From: Calvatia gigantea
Taxonomy: Eukaryota; Basidiomycota; Agaricomycetes; Agaricales; Lycoperdaceae
Assembly (NCBI GenBank): GCA_025093985.1
Contig: JACAAK010000014.1
Location: 992,001 to 1,056,000, forward strand
Direction: 5' to 3'
Length of the DNA stretch: 64,000 bases
Part shown: positions 21,201-34,892 of the stretch, in pieces
How the letters are laid out: the number at the start of each line of letters is the position of its first letter
Position numbering within the stretch: position 1 is the stretch's first letter
Translations under genes and position numbers: made by a program
Notes under the pieces: generated by a model
What the model saw: only the letters and a program-made list of their open reading frames with translations
Told to the model about the DNA's origin: nothing
The model's database searches: none

Positions 21201-22677
21201 CCTCGTCTGTGTATAGAGCAACAAGAGAAGGATCTTGAGGCCGAGAAAAAGAAACTCGAGGACGCAAAGGCACATATATCCAATCTCACAAAAGAGCTTG
21301 TACGAATGAGTGAAGAAGTGACAGCCTACCAGGTACGCATCCAGATACTTCTACATGCCTCTCCTTGTGCCTGACTATCGATGTCTCTGCCACCGGCAGG
21401 CTCGACATGAGGCGGCGGAACAAAAGCTCAAAGAGGAACAGGCCACCTTGGTTGGTTTTGACACCGAGCTCAAATCGCTCGAAGGCGTTATCAAGGCAAG
21501 AAAGAACACACTGGACGAATGTGAACTAGGTATCAGAAGCCTGGACCACCGCATCCAGACCTTGCAAAAGGAGAAAGTGACAGCACAGAATCGGATGGAG
21601 CATCTGGAGAAAACACATGAATGGATAGCACATGATAAGCAGTGCGTGGTTCTTGATCCTTCCTATGTATTGGTCGGGCATCTGACGCCTGCGTTTCTTT
21701 CTTTTGCCACCCCTTGATGTGTTATCATCTGTTCCAGTCAATTTGGCCAACCGAACACGCAGTACGATTTCAGTACTGGGGACATTGACCAACTCAGGGC
21801 GAAGGCCCAGGAGATTGAAAAATCTCAGGAGGGGATCAAGAAGAAGATTAATCCCAAGGTCATGAATATGATTGACAAGTATGCGTCTCCGCACCGTCCT
21901 CTTTTTAGAATAAGGACGAATCGGAACTAATCATCCTTAGTGTTGAAAAGCGGGAAGCCTCATTACAGAAGATGCTTACCACGGTGAAGAAGGACAAGGA
22001 GAAGATCGAGGCTACAATTGAAGAGCTGGACAGGTACAAGCGCGACGCCTTGCAGAAAACTTGGGAGAAGGTTACCAAGTACGTGCCAGCGTTCACATAA
22101 GTTAATTTTAGCTGAACCAGCGCCTCATCCATAGTGACTTTGGCTCCATTTTTGCGGAGCTACTCCCAGGCAATTTTGCGAAGCTCCAACCCCCGGAAGG
22201 GCAGGATCTGATGGATGGGTTAGAAGTGAAAGTTCGGCTTGGTTCAGTCTGGAAGCAAAGTCTGACAGAATTAAGCGGCGGTCAAAGGTGAGCCGGATCT
22301 GAACGAATAAGTAAACGATATATTGGAACACTAATATGTCTACATCATGTAGGTCCCTCATTGCGCTTTCGCTCATCATGGCTCTCCTTCAATTCAAACC
22401 GGCTCCCATGTACATCTTGGACGAAATCGACGCGGCTCTTGACCTTTCGCACACACAGAACATCGGTCAACTCTTCCGAACGAGGTTCAAGGGGTCACAA
22501 TTCATTGTCGTGTCCTTAAAGGAGGGCTTGTTTACTAACGCAAATGTCCTTTTCAAAGCGAAGTTCCGGGACGGAACTTCAATCGTTGAGCGGACAGCAC
22601 AACGGTCAACATCGACATTGTACAATGGAGAGCGAGGTGAGGACGAGGAAGCTCGAAGCAGACGGAGGCGAGCTTGA
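18203..22677 (+). CDS. SMC2: condensin subunit SMC2
   Basis: This is the core ATPase of condensin, pairing with SMC4 to compact chromosomes in mitosis. The start [10 protein letters not shown] splices (intron 18231-18278) to [17 protein letters not shown], then the Walker A motif [20 protein letters not shown]. Next come [35 protein letters not shown] and [20 protein letters not shown], all SMC2 hallmarks. Long coiled-coil arms flank a hinge (about 19990-20560; [33 protein letters not shown]). The C-terminal head has the signature LTELSGGQR, spliced to [14 protein letters not shown], and Walker [21 protein letters not shown]. The tail is basic ([10 protein letters not shown]). The model needs more than ten short introns, all GT-AG, and no break was seen. 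Length is near 1,200 residues, as usual. Confidence 0.96.
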
Positions 22678-24762
22678 GTGAAGGGGTGGTAGGTTCTCTT
22701 GTGATCTCGACGCAGGTGTTGGTATCAAGGGGTAACTTCTATTATCTGTACTTTTGTCGTCGGCAGATTCTGTCATTATAATGTGTACTATTATGCTATC
22801 AGTATTGTTACCGCCATTGCTACACAAGCCAGCGCAACATATGGAGACAAACGCTCGCCTGAAAGAGAGAATAAGTCATCTGGTGAGCGTGTATAAAAGT
22901 AAATGTACCAATCCGGGCTGACTTGAAGAGAAGACCAGGGAACCTAAAGGAGATTTTGTGGGGATTGAGCCACGCGAACTGCTTAACAAATAATGGACCA
23001 ACCCATGCTTGTTTCTATCAACTAGTCTTGGTGCGACAGCGCGAACATACGTGCAGGTACAAATGACCAACAGAATGACGAGGAGCAATGCCTGGAAGTT
23101 GAAAAGGGCGGACTAGAAAGAGCGCATCAGTGGTGTTCCACTGTTGGATGGTCGATGTCTGCACACACCATGATCGTGAGGTCAGGAAAGGTCACTACTA
23201 TGCACCGGCGAAAGCCTGGATGCACTCGCCAACGTCAGCAGCGTGACCGCCAACACCGTGGGAATATTTGGCTCAGACATCGCCTGACGGGAAAATGAAT
23301 TTGGTCTGCTTGTCCACATCCACCACATGGAAGCGCAACCTCGTGCCAAGTAAAAGATATCTTTCAGGCTGGGATTTTATGCGAACTCAGATAGCCGATA
23401 TACGGCCGCTTGCTGCGCCAGTTCCCGTTACATCGTCGATTCATTTCCTCCGGACCCCCTCCATATGCAACCCCAAGCTCCCAGGCGGTCTCCATACTGC
23501 TTACCTGCCAAAAATGCCACTCGCTTTCACTACCATTACGACCCCTGCAACATGACTCCCCGTTTTTGTGCCAAGCCCTGCAAGCTACCCTTACCTGATG
23601 GACTGCTCCCAACATGTGGAAATAAGTAGTCCCAAAGGAGCAGGCCCCACTACCCCATATACCGATCAACCTTCTCATATTCGAAGGCCACCGCATGTTC
23701 GACTCACAAGGACCGGAGGACGTACCTACATACAGATATAACGGAACTTATATTTCGGAGTATTCCTTGCTGATGGTTTTCCAGCGCGGCTTGCAGGTAT
23801 CACGCGATCAAATGCCACCTGGAGTCTGGACTCCCATGTGGTGTTATCAAAACTGGGATCCACATGCAAGATGTAGTGCTGTCATTAAGGTATGAGTTCT
23901 CTAATTATATCTCCTCACAACTTACGGCAACAATTAACGCCACACTCATACCTATCGCTCATGCAAGATAAAGTATAAGTGAATCTCGAAGGCTACCCGA
24001 CATCGAACAATCCAGCCGCTCATTTCCGTTTTTCACGATTGAGCCCCTGCCTCTATTGCTCCGCGGTTTACTATGTTGTGAAGGATGCTCATATGACTTC
24101 GACCTTCAACCACTCTAAGATCGCGCCAACGACACCATCTCGTCGATAATGGCAAGGACCACATGGTACACCAACCGAAAGAAGTCTACCAAAGATCGAA
24201 TCTGCCATCGTGTTAGGATACCGCTTGTTCACATCAAGACGGGATCTATGGTTTCCAGATGTTGTGATGATACGATACAGAGTACCGCTCAAGACTAACA
24301 AATGGACGTGTGAATACCTCCAATCCGTCAGATAAGGCCCTTGAGCTGAAAGGGGTTCCAGTCTCTCACTGGCTCAACGAAGAGGACGATAGTTGAGTCG
24401 CAGGTTCACATCATCTGGTGTTATTGACCATTGAGCCGGTAACGGGTGTCACTCGCATCTTGTACAGACCGGGTGTGGGTGCAATTCACGCCAACTCCAA
24501 CCCTTGCTGCCAGAAGCGCGCAAGATAGAAATTGGAAGTTCCAACCTGGGGCATTGGATTTGAGTGGCTTGATAGACCCATGCGTTTGACATCTCTTCCT
24601 TCTGACTGGGCCAACTTCCCCAACCAGCAACCAGGTTCCTGTCCCATCCCTTTCGTCATCAATTCAAACACATGTGGTTGCATGGAGAGTAGGTATATAA
24701 ATTAGCACCTACCCCCAAGGTACGGACGAGGGTTCTTACTTTCTTGCCCCCTTCATACCAAC
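22678..24762. other. intergenic 2.1 kb, no gene recognised
   Basis: Several frames of 60-110 codons overlap on both strands (for example 23268-23555 + and 23364-23696 -), with no family motif. I treat them as chance frames or very old relics. The last 100 bp before 24763 (TATATAAATTAGCACC, then a pyrimidine-rich stretch) look like the promoter of the transporter gene. Confidence 0.4.
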
Positions 24763-27700
24763 ATGTCAGTCAAGGACGAAAAAGACGTGCCTCAATATGG
24801 TGACCCAGAGAAGAACATCGAGGATATAAGTAAGTTAAGTATTCCGTACGTTCAATACGACGCCGTTCTAACCAGTCATGCACGAACAGAACGACTCGAG
24901 GCTCTCGCCCTTCCAGAGTTTGATGACCCCAACATGGATAAGGATGCTGCTCTACAGGGCATCCTAGGTAAGCCACCTGTCTGCCAGCCGACCGAGCAAG
25001 GAGCCTGACCGATGCGTGTGCTACAGAGGACGACTCCCCTTATCCCGAAGTTCGGTCTGCCGTTGCAAACACGGATGACCCGGATATTCCCGTTTCGACT
25101 ATCCGATCATGGGTTCTCGGTGTTATCTTCGCTATCCTCATTCCCGTATGACTTCCCAGCGGCTATTTGTCAGAGGGAAAGGCTAACTATAAACGAAGGG
25201 GCTGAATCAATTCTTTTTCTTCCGCTACCCCTCCGTGACCATCACTTCCGTTAGTCTCTGACCCCTCTTGTTCGAGCTCCATTCACTTATATCGAGGTAT
25301 TAGATTGTCGGCCAATTGCTCTCGTTCCCTCTGGGCAGGTTGTGGGCAAAGATCGTCCCCAATTTCAAGATCTTTGGTCACCAACTTAACCCCGGCCCTT
25401 TCTCAATTAAGGAACATGTAAGCCCGGCTATCACCGAGCTACGCACTGCTTAATAGTCACGGATCAGGTCTTGGTCACAATCATGGGCGCTGTAGGCGCA
25501 TTCAGTGCCTATGCCACCGATATTGTTGCCGTCCAGCGTGTATACTACAACCAGACTTACAATTTCTCTTGTGAGTCTCGAACTGTGCTAGGCCAAAAGG
25601 TCCGCTGACGACGTCAATAGATCAATGGATGCTCGTCATGTCCACCCAGCTGATAGGTTTTGCAATTGGTGGTATTGCACGGCGCTTCTTGGTTCAACCC
25701 CCTTCCATGAGTAAGGACCATAGTTTATTGGATTGAATATTTTCTGAACCCTTTTTTTTTCCAGTCTGGCCAGCCCAGCTTGTGACCTGCGCACTCTTCA
25801 ATACCCTACATGCCCAGACGTACGCGGGTATGGGTAACCGTGGTGGTATCAGCCGTGAACGCTTCTTCTTCTATGCGTTCCTGTGCTCCACTATCTGGTA
25901 CTTCTTCCCAGGATACATCTTCCAAGCACTCAGCTACTTCTCCTGGGTCTGCTGGATTGCTCCAGACAATATTCCTGTTAACCAGATGTTCGGTTATGTC
26001 CATGGTATGGGCATGAGTTTGATTACCTTCGACTGGGCTCAGGTACGCTTGGCCATTGAGTGTCCATGAACGTTTAAATGATGGGCTTAATACTAGATCG
26101 CTTACATCGGCTCACCCCTTGCTACTCCCTGGTGGGCCGAAGCCAATATCATGGCTGGCTTCGTGTTCTTTTTCTGTGAGTGTTGATTCATCCACCACGA
26201 GCTTGTTTAGTGAACACCTTATAGGGTTCCTTACACCCGTTCTCTACGTACGTCAGGAGTTGCTAACTCCATTGAGCATGACCTTTGACATTTATGTTGA
26301 TCCCTTCCGCAGTATACCAACGCGTGGGGCAGCAAATATATGCCGTGGGTATCTCTAAGTATCATGAGGTTGTAGTTGAACTTATGCATTCCTCAGTATT
26401 TCTTCACGTGGCTCCTACGATAATCTCGGCGAGACCTACAATGTCTCCAAAATCCTCAACGCCGACTCTACTTTTGACGAGGAATCCTATATAGCTTACA
26501 GTCCCCTATTTATTTCCACGACCTTTGCGATTTCTTACGGATTGTCGTTCGCCTCGATCACCGCGACGCTTACCCATGCATTCCTGTTTTTCAGGAAGCA
26601 GATTTGGACTCAGTCGAGGAGAGCAATGCACGAGCAACCCGATATTCATGCCCGTTTGATGTCACGATACAGACAAGTTCCAGAGTGGTGGTATGCGATC
26701 ATTTTCCGTAAGCATATCTCATTTCCCCGTTGGAAATCTCGATATTGATATTTGAATAGTCACCATGTTCGCCTTCGGTATTATCGTCATCGAAGTTTGG
26801 GAGACCAAATTCCCTGTGTAAGTGCCCCAACAACGTTCGCGATATCTTGCCGGCGCTCACACACCATCAGACAATACTTCATCCTTGCCCTTGTTATCTG
26901 TAAGTACCAGCAGTCTGTTCTATCCTGGTAGCACGAGGCTCATCAGACCACATCGCAGCGTACTTCTACGTTATCCCCATCGGAATGATTCAAGCTATCA
27001 CTAACCAACAAGTTGGTCTTAATGTAATTACTGAACTTATTATCGGTTACGCCCTTCCTGGCCGACCCGTCGCGATGATGATGTTCAAGACTTGGGGTTA
27101 TATTACCATGGCCCAAGGTAAGGAGCTCTATTCTCTCGTTCAGGGTGATTGTCTCAAACACATCTACTAGCACTGACGTTTTCGGGTGACTTCAAACTCG
27201 GTCACTACATGAAGATCCCACCCAGATCCATGTTCTTCGCCCAGGTTCTCGCCACTGTTATTGCTGGAACCGTTCAGCTCGGTGTCCAGGCCTGGATGTT
27301 CACCAACATTCCCAATATGTGTGACCCCGAACAAAGAGATGGATTTATCTGTCCATCGACTGAGGTCTTCGGTACTGCTAGTATCATCTGGGGTGTCATT
27401 GGCCCAGCTAGGCAATTCTCCAAGGGACAGGTCTATTACGGTTCGTCTCAGTAGTGGTCGAGCGAATACCGGTGTCACTAATTGCCTAATTTCAGCCCTG
27501 ACTTTCTTCTTCCTTGTCGGCTTCACCTGCCCCGTCATCGGCTGGCTTATCAGCTTGCGCTTCCCGAACAGCTGGGTCCGCTATCTCAAGTGGGTGCTCG
27601 CTATCCCAGGCTTTCGCTCAAAGCTCATGTGCAACTTGTCAGCTTCCCTGTTATCTTCTCCGGAACCGGTTATATTCCTCCCGCCAGCGCCGTCAATTAT

Positions 27701-28105
27701 ATCCCATGGGGTATTGTCGGCTTTATCTTCCAATACATGATCCGCCGTCGTCACTTCTCTTGGTGGACAAAGTACAACTATGTCCTGTCCGCAGCCTTGG
27801 ATTCCGGCGTTGCGGTAGCCGCCGTTTTGATCTTTTTCTGCTTACAATACCCAAGGAATGGTGAAATTGGTATTGATACCATTCAGGTTTGGTGGGGTAA
27901 TACGTAAGTCATTCTTTCATTTTTGTTTCTAAAGGAATTTACGCCGATGATTTCGTCTCCAATAGTGTTCCGTTTGGGACCGCAGACGCCAAGGGAACGC
28001 CATTGTGGAAGCTGCCTGCAGGTGAATTCTTTGGGTGAGTCAATCTCTTGCACTAACCCAACAGCCGCGTTGACCCGGATTTTCAGACCTCGTACTTGGG
28101 CCTAG
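24763..28105 (+). CDS. oligopeptide transporter, OPT family
   Basis: A proton-coupled importer of small peptides, probably in the plasma membrane (ISP4-like OPT family). The ATG at 24763 follows a TATATAAAT box. The N-terminus is soluble and acidic ([20 protein letters not shown]). It leads through introns to [13 protein letters not shown] and then many membrane segments. OPT signatures are present: [20 protein letters not shown] near the N-terminal third, [57 protein letters not shown] (KIPPR motif) and [19 protein letters not shown]. The C-terminal exon chain ends KLPAGEFFG, then PRTWA and a stop at 28105. More than ten introns of about 50-70 bp were bridged. No frame break was seen. Confidence 0.93.
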
Positions 28106-28416
28106 GCACTCTACGGTAGCATAGCCCGGACTTATAGCCTACGTATATGTACTACCAACTTCCTACGTTTGTTGTATGTCACTGTATAATAGCGGTTCTG
28201 ATTGAATGCATTTATGAATACACGATAAAAGCGAGGACAAACACAGCAGTTAAAACTTAAAAACAGTTACAACGTCAAGGCCAAATCCCGACAGAAAAAA
28301 AAAAGATGAAAGTCTGTACTCGGACCCACATCATAGGGACCAACCGTTTCGGGTGAGAAGGCTACAACCATAACCATTGATATACAAACTTGATATCTAG
28401 AAATTCTAGCAAAAAT
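28106..28416. other. convergent 3' ends of the transporter and an SRA gene
   Basis: About 310 bp between two converging genes. It includes a 10-A run near 28293. Nothing else was seen. Confidence 0.4.
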
Positions 28417-29649
28417 TCACTGGAGATACTTTTGGAGATCTTCGAGTGGCGTTTGGTTGGGGAGGCGCTAGTTCACAGGATCAGGGGGTGATTGCAAGGG
28501 AGGTTCGATACTACTGACCATCAATTTGAACATGCATATTTTATGACCACTCTTTCCCTTTATGATCTTATACTAGAAAGGCTCTTAAAACCCGTTGCCT
28601 TTAGGAATATGACATGGGAAACTTACCCTTACAACCTTGTATAGGCCGTCGTACCGGTAGCTGTCATCGGATATATCATTTCCTTGAGTTGAGATTCGAA
28701 ACACCTGCAACTCACCCTTCACGGGGGGCCCACACTGAGGGGTTTTTGTAACCCCTTACTACCCGCACTGGATTACCCGAAGTTAGATTTAACTGGAAAA
28801 AATCATTGTAAGGAAAATCTCTTTAGCCGAGACACATTGACATACACGGAGGGCATGGTTGGAGGGCTGCTGGAAAGACTGATCCCCGACCTGTGTTCCG
28901 CTCTGAGGGGGAGGAACGACGGGGGGTCAGAACTGTCTGATGTATAACATCAGCTGCATACCTCTCCATAGCTATTTGTCTGTCCCCCTAATGTCTAATT
29001 GGATTCCTGGAGGAGACAAGTGAATTAAAAGTTGCTCACCAGCGCCTGTGTAATAACTTTAAATATTTCATGATCAGCGACTAACGTTAGCTTGGGAACA
29101 CGACTGACACTCACATAGTATATCCAGTGTCAATGTCATCTTCGTAACCACCATTCAGAACAATGGAATAGGCTCCAGGGTTGGCATCTCTCTTAGTATT
29201 ATCTGTAGAATAAGATATCCCTGCAACGGTTGGGTTATGGACTTCCTCCCTCGAGCACTCCTTCCTAATAGGCTGAATATTAGCATTCGGACGACGTCTA
29301 AGATAATACACCAGCGAGACCTATTCTCAAACATCCTTCCAACGGGGCATTTCGGTGCCCCATAGTACCCCTGCCTGGCTGGCCGGGTCTTGGGTTTTTG
29401 AGATAAGATCCCACGACGCCCCGTGGCCGTTGTTACCTGTACACCCATGTTAGCTTTTTCATCGTTTTTCAAAGACTGTTCAGTCCTATTCACATTCCCT
29501 GCTGAACTTGTAGCTTCGCCAGCGGGACGGCTTTGAGTAGTATTCCGAGAACCAGTTTGAGAGTGAGACAGGCGATTGGCGCTTGCGGTACGCGACAAGC
29601 TATGATAAATGAGGTCACCATGCTCGGAAACTGATGCTAATAATCCCAC
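28417..29649 (-). CDS. SRA-YDG domain protein (copy A)
   Basis: SRA-YDG domains bind methylated or hemimethylated CpG by base flipping. The exon chain reads GYYGAPKCPVGRMFENR, then HNPTVAGISYSTDNTKRDAN and GAYSIVLNGGYEDDIDTGYT. It continues with YYTGAGGQTNSYGE, VGDQSFQQPSNHALRV, SGNPVRVVRGYKNPSVWAPR, YRYDGLYKVV, GKSGHKICMFKLM and finally RLPNQTPLEDLQKYLQ with a stop at 28417-28419. All parts of the domain occur in order and each junction has a GT-AG intron. The N-terminus is a polar, Ser/Thr-rich extension. The first codon of the long frame is not ATG; the first in-frame ATG is near 29448 (MGVQVTTATGRRG), so the start is uncertain. No RING or PHD domain was seen. Its relative is the gene at 61740-62870. 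Confidence 0.85.
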
Positions 29650-30836
29650 CTCCGATCCCTAGCCATGATAGTAAGAAAGCGAGATGTACATCCCTCTAAC
29701 CTCGAGGATCGCCGTAAGCAACAGACGATTACACGTGACTTTGCTTTGTTCTCTGACTCGACGTTCCCACGCTTCGTGAGGGCTCCCACTCCAGACTGCG
29801 GGACCATTAGTGAGGACCGTGACCAGACGGTGGCCTATCTACTGAAATATCTCAAGGTTGACTGGCCTAGTTTGGTTACCAACTTTTTGCTGCCTTGTAC
29901 AGGTTTGAAATCTTCTGAAACGCGGTCTTAATGCTGCACTTGTCCGTTAGCCAAGCTCTTAATAACTGTTACAGTATATCTGCATTTATTCACGTGTGAA
30001 TGGTTGCTATCAAGGCTCCCGTGGCTCAGTCACTCGATCTCTTGAGAAACCGCGCAACCAACCGCCTAGCTCGCTTAAAGCAAGTGCTTACACGTCGGCA
30101 TTTCTGTGCCTCCCAGTGATTTCGAAGGACAGGTCTACTCCGGTCCGACGCGACTTTAAGAACACTTGCTATGTTGGGAATTGTGAGTCAGCGAATCAGG
30201 GGAAATCGCGTAACGAGCGCCCAACAGTGTATGCAGGGACATGTATAGTGTAGTGTGATTTGTGGAGATTCTGACATGGGTTGCGGTGCTCGCAAGTTGA
30301 TGATCATCACAAGCAGACTCTGCTACTTATAGTTCATTACGCACGCCAGGAATCTCGCACCACCTGAAACGATGCCATCAGATTTCAATATGCAAATAGT
30401 ACTCAAGAGCGTTCAGAAGCAGCGCGGGCTACCCCTATGTCGTGGTTTATCAGGCCTCAGGCCTCAGGATTAGCGCTTAACTCAGCAAGGACGCCTGCAA
30501 GCCATCTTACCCGATCGGTTTACTCTTTGTGATGAATTCCAACTACCGCGCCCTATTCATGGGAAAGCATAAATTTAGAACTTCGCCGGTGCCAGATGCG
30601 GTATGGCTACATCACCGTACTTGAGGGAGTAAAAATCTTTTCACAGGGTGTTTCATGTTTGACATTCCGACGATGCCAGACGCTGGCACCCCTCATATAT
30701 AGCCGCATCACAGGCAAGTTTGAATTTCTCCACTATTTCACTCCCACCTGCCGCTGAAACCGCTTCTCAGGCTTTAAACTCTGTTCTGCAGACCCGACTG
30801 GTAGTGCTAGGCTATTGCCTGTGGATAAAGGTGCCG
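29650..30836. other. intergenic 1.2 kb
   Basis: No recognised gene. It carries the upstream region of the SRA gene (-) and of the DUF6533 gene (+). A CTCATATATAGCC TATA-like site lies near 30694. Confidence 0.4.
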
Positions 30837-32340
30837 ATGGAGACAGATGCGTCATTCACCGTTGCGCAGGCTATGATTGCGAGATATTTCAGTGGTATGT
30901 TATCCAGTGGTTTGATTCCGAGTGCCTTTCACTGAACATTGTGTCGCGACGGACGCAGCTATTGGAGTCGCGGTGGGTACTTGATTGCCAGCCCGTTTCC
31001 TTCTGCTCATTACTTCAATATCCACAGGTTCTGATACATGACCATCTGATATCCATAGATGACGAAGTGGAGTACATTTGGAAGGCCAAGACATCCGTAC
31101 CCAAGGTCTTGTTCTTGTTGGTCCGCTATACCATGCCATTGGCGTTGTTCATAAACACATATCGTGGGTTTTCTCTCCTATCAGCCAAAATTGAATCTTG
31201 ACGGGGAGCTGCTGGTCGGTAGAACAAAGCAGTCATAATACTTCTTTCCCTGATAAAGTGAGTTTGATATGATACCTCCTCACATGCTACTGAGACTCAT
31301 CGGTGCAGTTGTAAGTTGTGGCAATTTTGTCCGTAGATATCCTTTCTACGTGATCTTATATTCTGGCAGTTGCAAAGTGTGGTTCGACATAGCGGTTAGT
31401 GATTATTGCCTCTCCAACGCCAACTCACCGATCATCTTATCAGGCCCTCCTTTTTGTGATCATATTTGCTATCGAGAACTGTGCGTATTTGTTAGCCGTT
31501 TACAAAAGCGGGTTAACTGATATGGGCGCAGTCTTGATCCTTCTGCGTGTTTGGGTTCTGACCGACAGGAAACGGAGTGTGATAAAATGGACGGGTCTAT
31601 TCTACCTCATTATACAAGCACTGTCCGTGGGCTACGCGATCGCTGTTATGGTGACAACTACGGGTATGGACGTCCTACCTCCCCCTGCCGCTCCCACTCA
31701 TCAGGGGTGATTCACGCAGAACACTTCCGCTCAGCGACGGTTGCAGGCAGCATAAGAACAGATACGCGGCTTTGTTCCATGGGAAGTCGCAGCATACTCT
31801 TTGGGGCATATATTCCATCCGTAAGCAAGCCGTTCCCAGACGTCCGGGGTCCGCTTAGGCCCTCAAATTTCCCACAGATCATATTCGAGGCTGTGATGAT
31901 CGTTATAATTTTGTGGCGCACCCACGTTCGTTCACGGAATATGGAGAACAAGAGCCTCAGCCACTATCTCCTTAATGATGGATTCATCTATATCTTGGTA
32001 AGTCTTCGCTGTACTTGGATGGATGATCATTAAGTAACCTGCTACTATCAGCTTCTGTTTCGTACGTCGTCTATCACTTTGCAAAATTGACATCTAGTGC
32101 TCACACTCAGCGCCCACCCATGGTTTCCCTCTTATTTTCATTATCCTTCTACCCCTTCCCTACTATTTTCGGCTGCTGCTCCCACTCACGCCCTGAAGTT
32201 GTTCGGATAGCAAACATGCTCGTCGCCGTATCCGCGCCAGTCCGTATCCCACCCTTTTTCTCAACCCATCTTATCAGAACGCTGACAAGTTCATCACCAC
32301 CACACAGGCTCCACTAATTTTCGCCAGCCTATGGTAAGCC
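30837..32340 (+). CDS. DUF6533 multi-pass membrane protein
   Basis: The start METDASFTVAQAMIARYFS is followed by an intron. The family core comes next: VLIHDHLISIDDEVEYIW, KTSVPKVLFLLVRY and an adjoining membrane segment. Further hydrophobic segments follow: ALLFVIIFAIENCAYLLAVY, then GAVLILLRVWVLTDRKRSV, TGLFYLIIQALSVGYAIAVM, FEAVMIVIILWRTHV and LLNDGFIYIL. The order (DxExxYIW with a lysine-bearing helix, LRVWVLxxRKR, LLxDGxxYI) matches the DUF6533 seven-helix proteins that are numerous in agaricomycetes and of unknown role. The 3' end is only approximate: the last frame (VSLLFSLSFYPFPTIFGCC) may hold another helix. The exon edges after 31690 are uncertain and partial decay is possible. Confidence 0.7.
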
Positions 32341-32947
32341 CCGCCATCACGGATCCTGGCCTTGACTGCGGGACATCTGGATCTCCTGATGCATTATATT
32401 TAGTTTCGGGTGTGCAACAAGCGCTATGACAGTATCGCGGTTGATACTCGACCTGCGAAAGGAATCAGTTAATAGACGACGGAGGGAAGTGACATCTGAG
32501 GAAAGGTCACTTACGGCTTCCACCAGGGACGGAAATTATTGCAAGCCTATCCGTGAGGACTCCTGTCCCTCCAGCCTAAACTCAGAATAACTAGATGCCA
32601 CAACCTGATGAACGATGGCTGTATGTTTGTGACAATTTCGTTTCAAATGAAATTGACATTTAATGTTATTAGTATCATTGTAATATACCAACCACTCGTT
32701 TTCATCCTGTCCGGTATTCCTGTGTCGATCAGTTGGGGTGATATGACGCTGATTTGAGTCAGAGGATTAGGCCTTAAGTCATAGGAGGAATGATGGGAGA
32801 GTGCAGTCCTTTCCCACGAACATTTTATCAAACCTTAGACTTGCATCATGATGATTCCCGTCTGTCATAGCCCAACATCCTCCCTTCTAGAGGTTAACAA
32901 AAGACGCGCCCGCACAAGCACTACTCATAATAGCATCTGAACCAAAC
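32341..32947. other. intergenic, promoter side of GPN1
   Basis: About 600 bp. No coding or repeat signal recognised. Confidence 0.4.
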
Positions 32948-34630
32948 ATGTCTTCGGACCCGATGCCCTCTACATCAACGTCAACGCCCATGACATTAGA
33001 TAGGAAAGAGCCGATATGCATAATCACAATTGGCATGGCTGGTGCAGGGAAATCGACGTTTGTGCAACGAATAAATTCGTACTTACATTCTTCGGAACCA
33101 CCAAAACCACCGTACATCTTAAATTTGGATCCTGCGGTCGCATTTGTGCCGTATGAAGCGAATATTGATATCAGGGACACTGTTAATTATGCAGAAGTTA
33201 TGAAACAGTGAGTCTCCGCATTCTTCGCATGTAGAGGAGTTTTTTCTCGTCGAGAGGGGCGCGGCGGGCTCTGTGGAAACGATTTCAGATGAGGGACTGA
33301 TGGCCAATGCACCTACACTCTTCCACTTGTGTGTGGGCTCATTCAAATCTCGTCATTATTTTCCCGCTCGAATTTCACTGGGATTCCCTATTACCCACCA
33401 AATATCGTTGACAAGCTTACAATGCTATCGTTTTGCATTTAACAGATATAATCTTGGGCCAAATGGGGGAATCTTGACAGCGCTGAACCTCTTCACGACG
33501 AAATTTGACCAAGTGCTGGGCCTGGTAGAGAAGAGGGCTGAGGATGTCGAGTACGTCGTCGCGTCAACTCCTCGTTCTATTTTACTGACTATATGCGCTC
33601 ATGTTTCTCCTGTAGTTATGTGATACTTGACACACCAGGGCAAATTGAGATATTCACCTGGTCAGCATCTGGTGCTATTATTACGGACGCGGTGGCGTCC
33701 TCGTTGCCGACTGTTGTGGCATACATCATTGATACACCCAGGACGACAGCCCCTGCTACTTTTATGTCCAACATGCTGTACGCTTGTAGGTGAGTTCTAG
33801 GTCACTTGAATTGTATTGGTGCCATATCTGTATATATGCCGTGGATACTGATATATCTTTGGGTAGCATCCTGTATAAGACAAGGTTACCATTTATACTC
33901 GTGTTCAATAAGACCGACGTACAACCGCACCAGTTTGCGCTGGATTGGATGTCTGATTTTGAAGAGTTCCAGGCGGCCCTTGCAACGCACGAGGGTGCGA
34001 GGGATTCGGAGGGCGAGCCGACATACATGAATAGCTTGATGAACAGCATGAGTCTGGTGCTAGACGAGTTTTATAAGAATCTCAGGGTAAGACGCTTCCG
34101 ACATCGAAGTTGGGAATGACTAAAGAATTTTTCTGTTGCTCCGTTTCTCAGGCCGTGGGCGTCTCAAGCGTAACCGGCGACGGTGTGAAAGAGTTTTTTG
34201 ACGCAGTTGATGCTTCGCGGGAAGAATATGGGCGGTACGTATCCATTCGGTTCCCGGTGATTTAAGTTGCCAACCGTTGATTCGTTTCAGGGAATATCTT
34301 CCTGAGCTTGAGAGAGCGAGGAAGCAAAGAGAACAGACACTCCAGGATGCAAAGGAGAATTCAATGAACCGGTTACTCAAAGACCTGGCAATTGATCGGG
34401 CGAAGAATCCCCAGGGACCTCTGAATGAAACATGGGACCCTGAAGAAGTCGAGGGGGATGACGACACTGAGATAAACATCGTCGACAGGAGTGAGTGCTT
34501 CCGGCGAGATTTGAATTGGGGTCACTCTGAAACTGTGGCAGGTGATGAGCCTTATCCAGCTGAATACATTGATGTGACACGAGCACGTCGGCATGGGGGT
34601 GAAAATATTAATTGGCCGCGGCCGGGGTAG
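32948..34630 (+). CDS. NPA3: GPN-loop GTPase 1 (Npa3/XAB1)
   Basis: This GTPase assists assembly and nuclear import of RNA polymerase II. The N-terminus is Ser/Thr-rich, followed by the G1 loop [17 protein letters not shown]. Then come [20 protein letters not shown] and, after an intron, [20 protein letters not shown], which contains the defining Gly-Pro-Asn loop. G3 is [19 protein letters not shown]. The next parts are [19 protein letters not shown], the G4 motif LVFNKTD, and [16 protein letters not shown]. The C-terminal region is charged ([20 protein letters not shown]) and ends [12 protein letters not shown] after a last short intron. All introns are GT-AG and about 50-100 bp. No defect was seen. 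It is followed on the same strand by CDC28. Confidence 0.95.
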
Positions 34631-34892
34631 GACTAGAATAGTGGTGATACAGAGTTGATACTACTGTGGCAACCTAGAGGAGTAGAATCTGAGCAATACT
34701 TATAGGACAGGCCATCGATTAAGTATTATGTGATCTGTCCTATCGTGCTTTCTACAGCGCCCATCTCGCCTTTATATTCCTGATTGCCCTGAGGGTCCCC
34801 CCTTTCTCCATAATTCTCCACCCTTCTTGACTTCTTCCTCTCACCAGTTTTGAGACCTTGTCTTAAATCATCTCCTTACCTTTCCTGCTGCC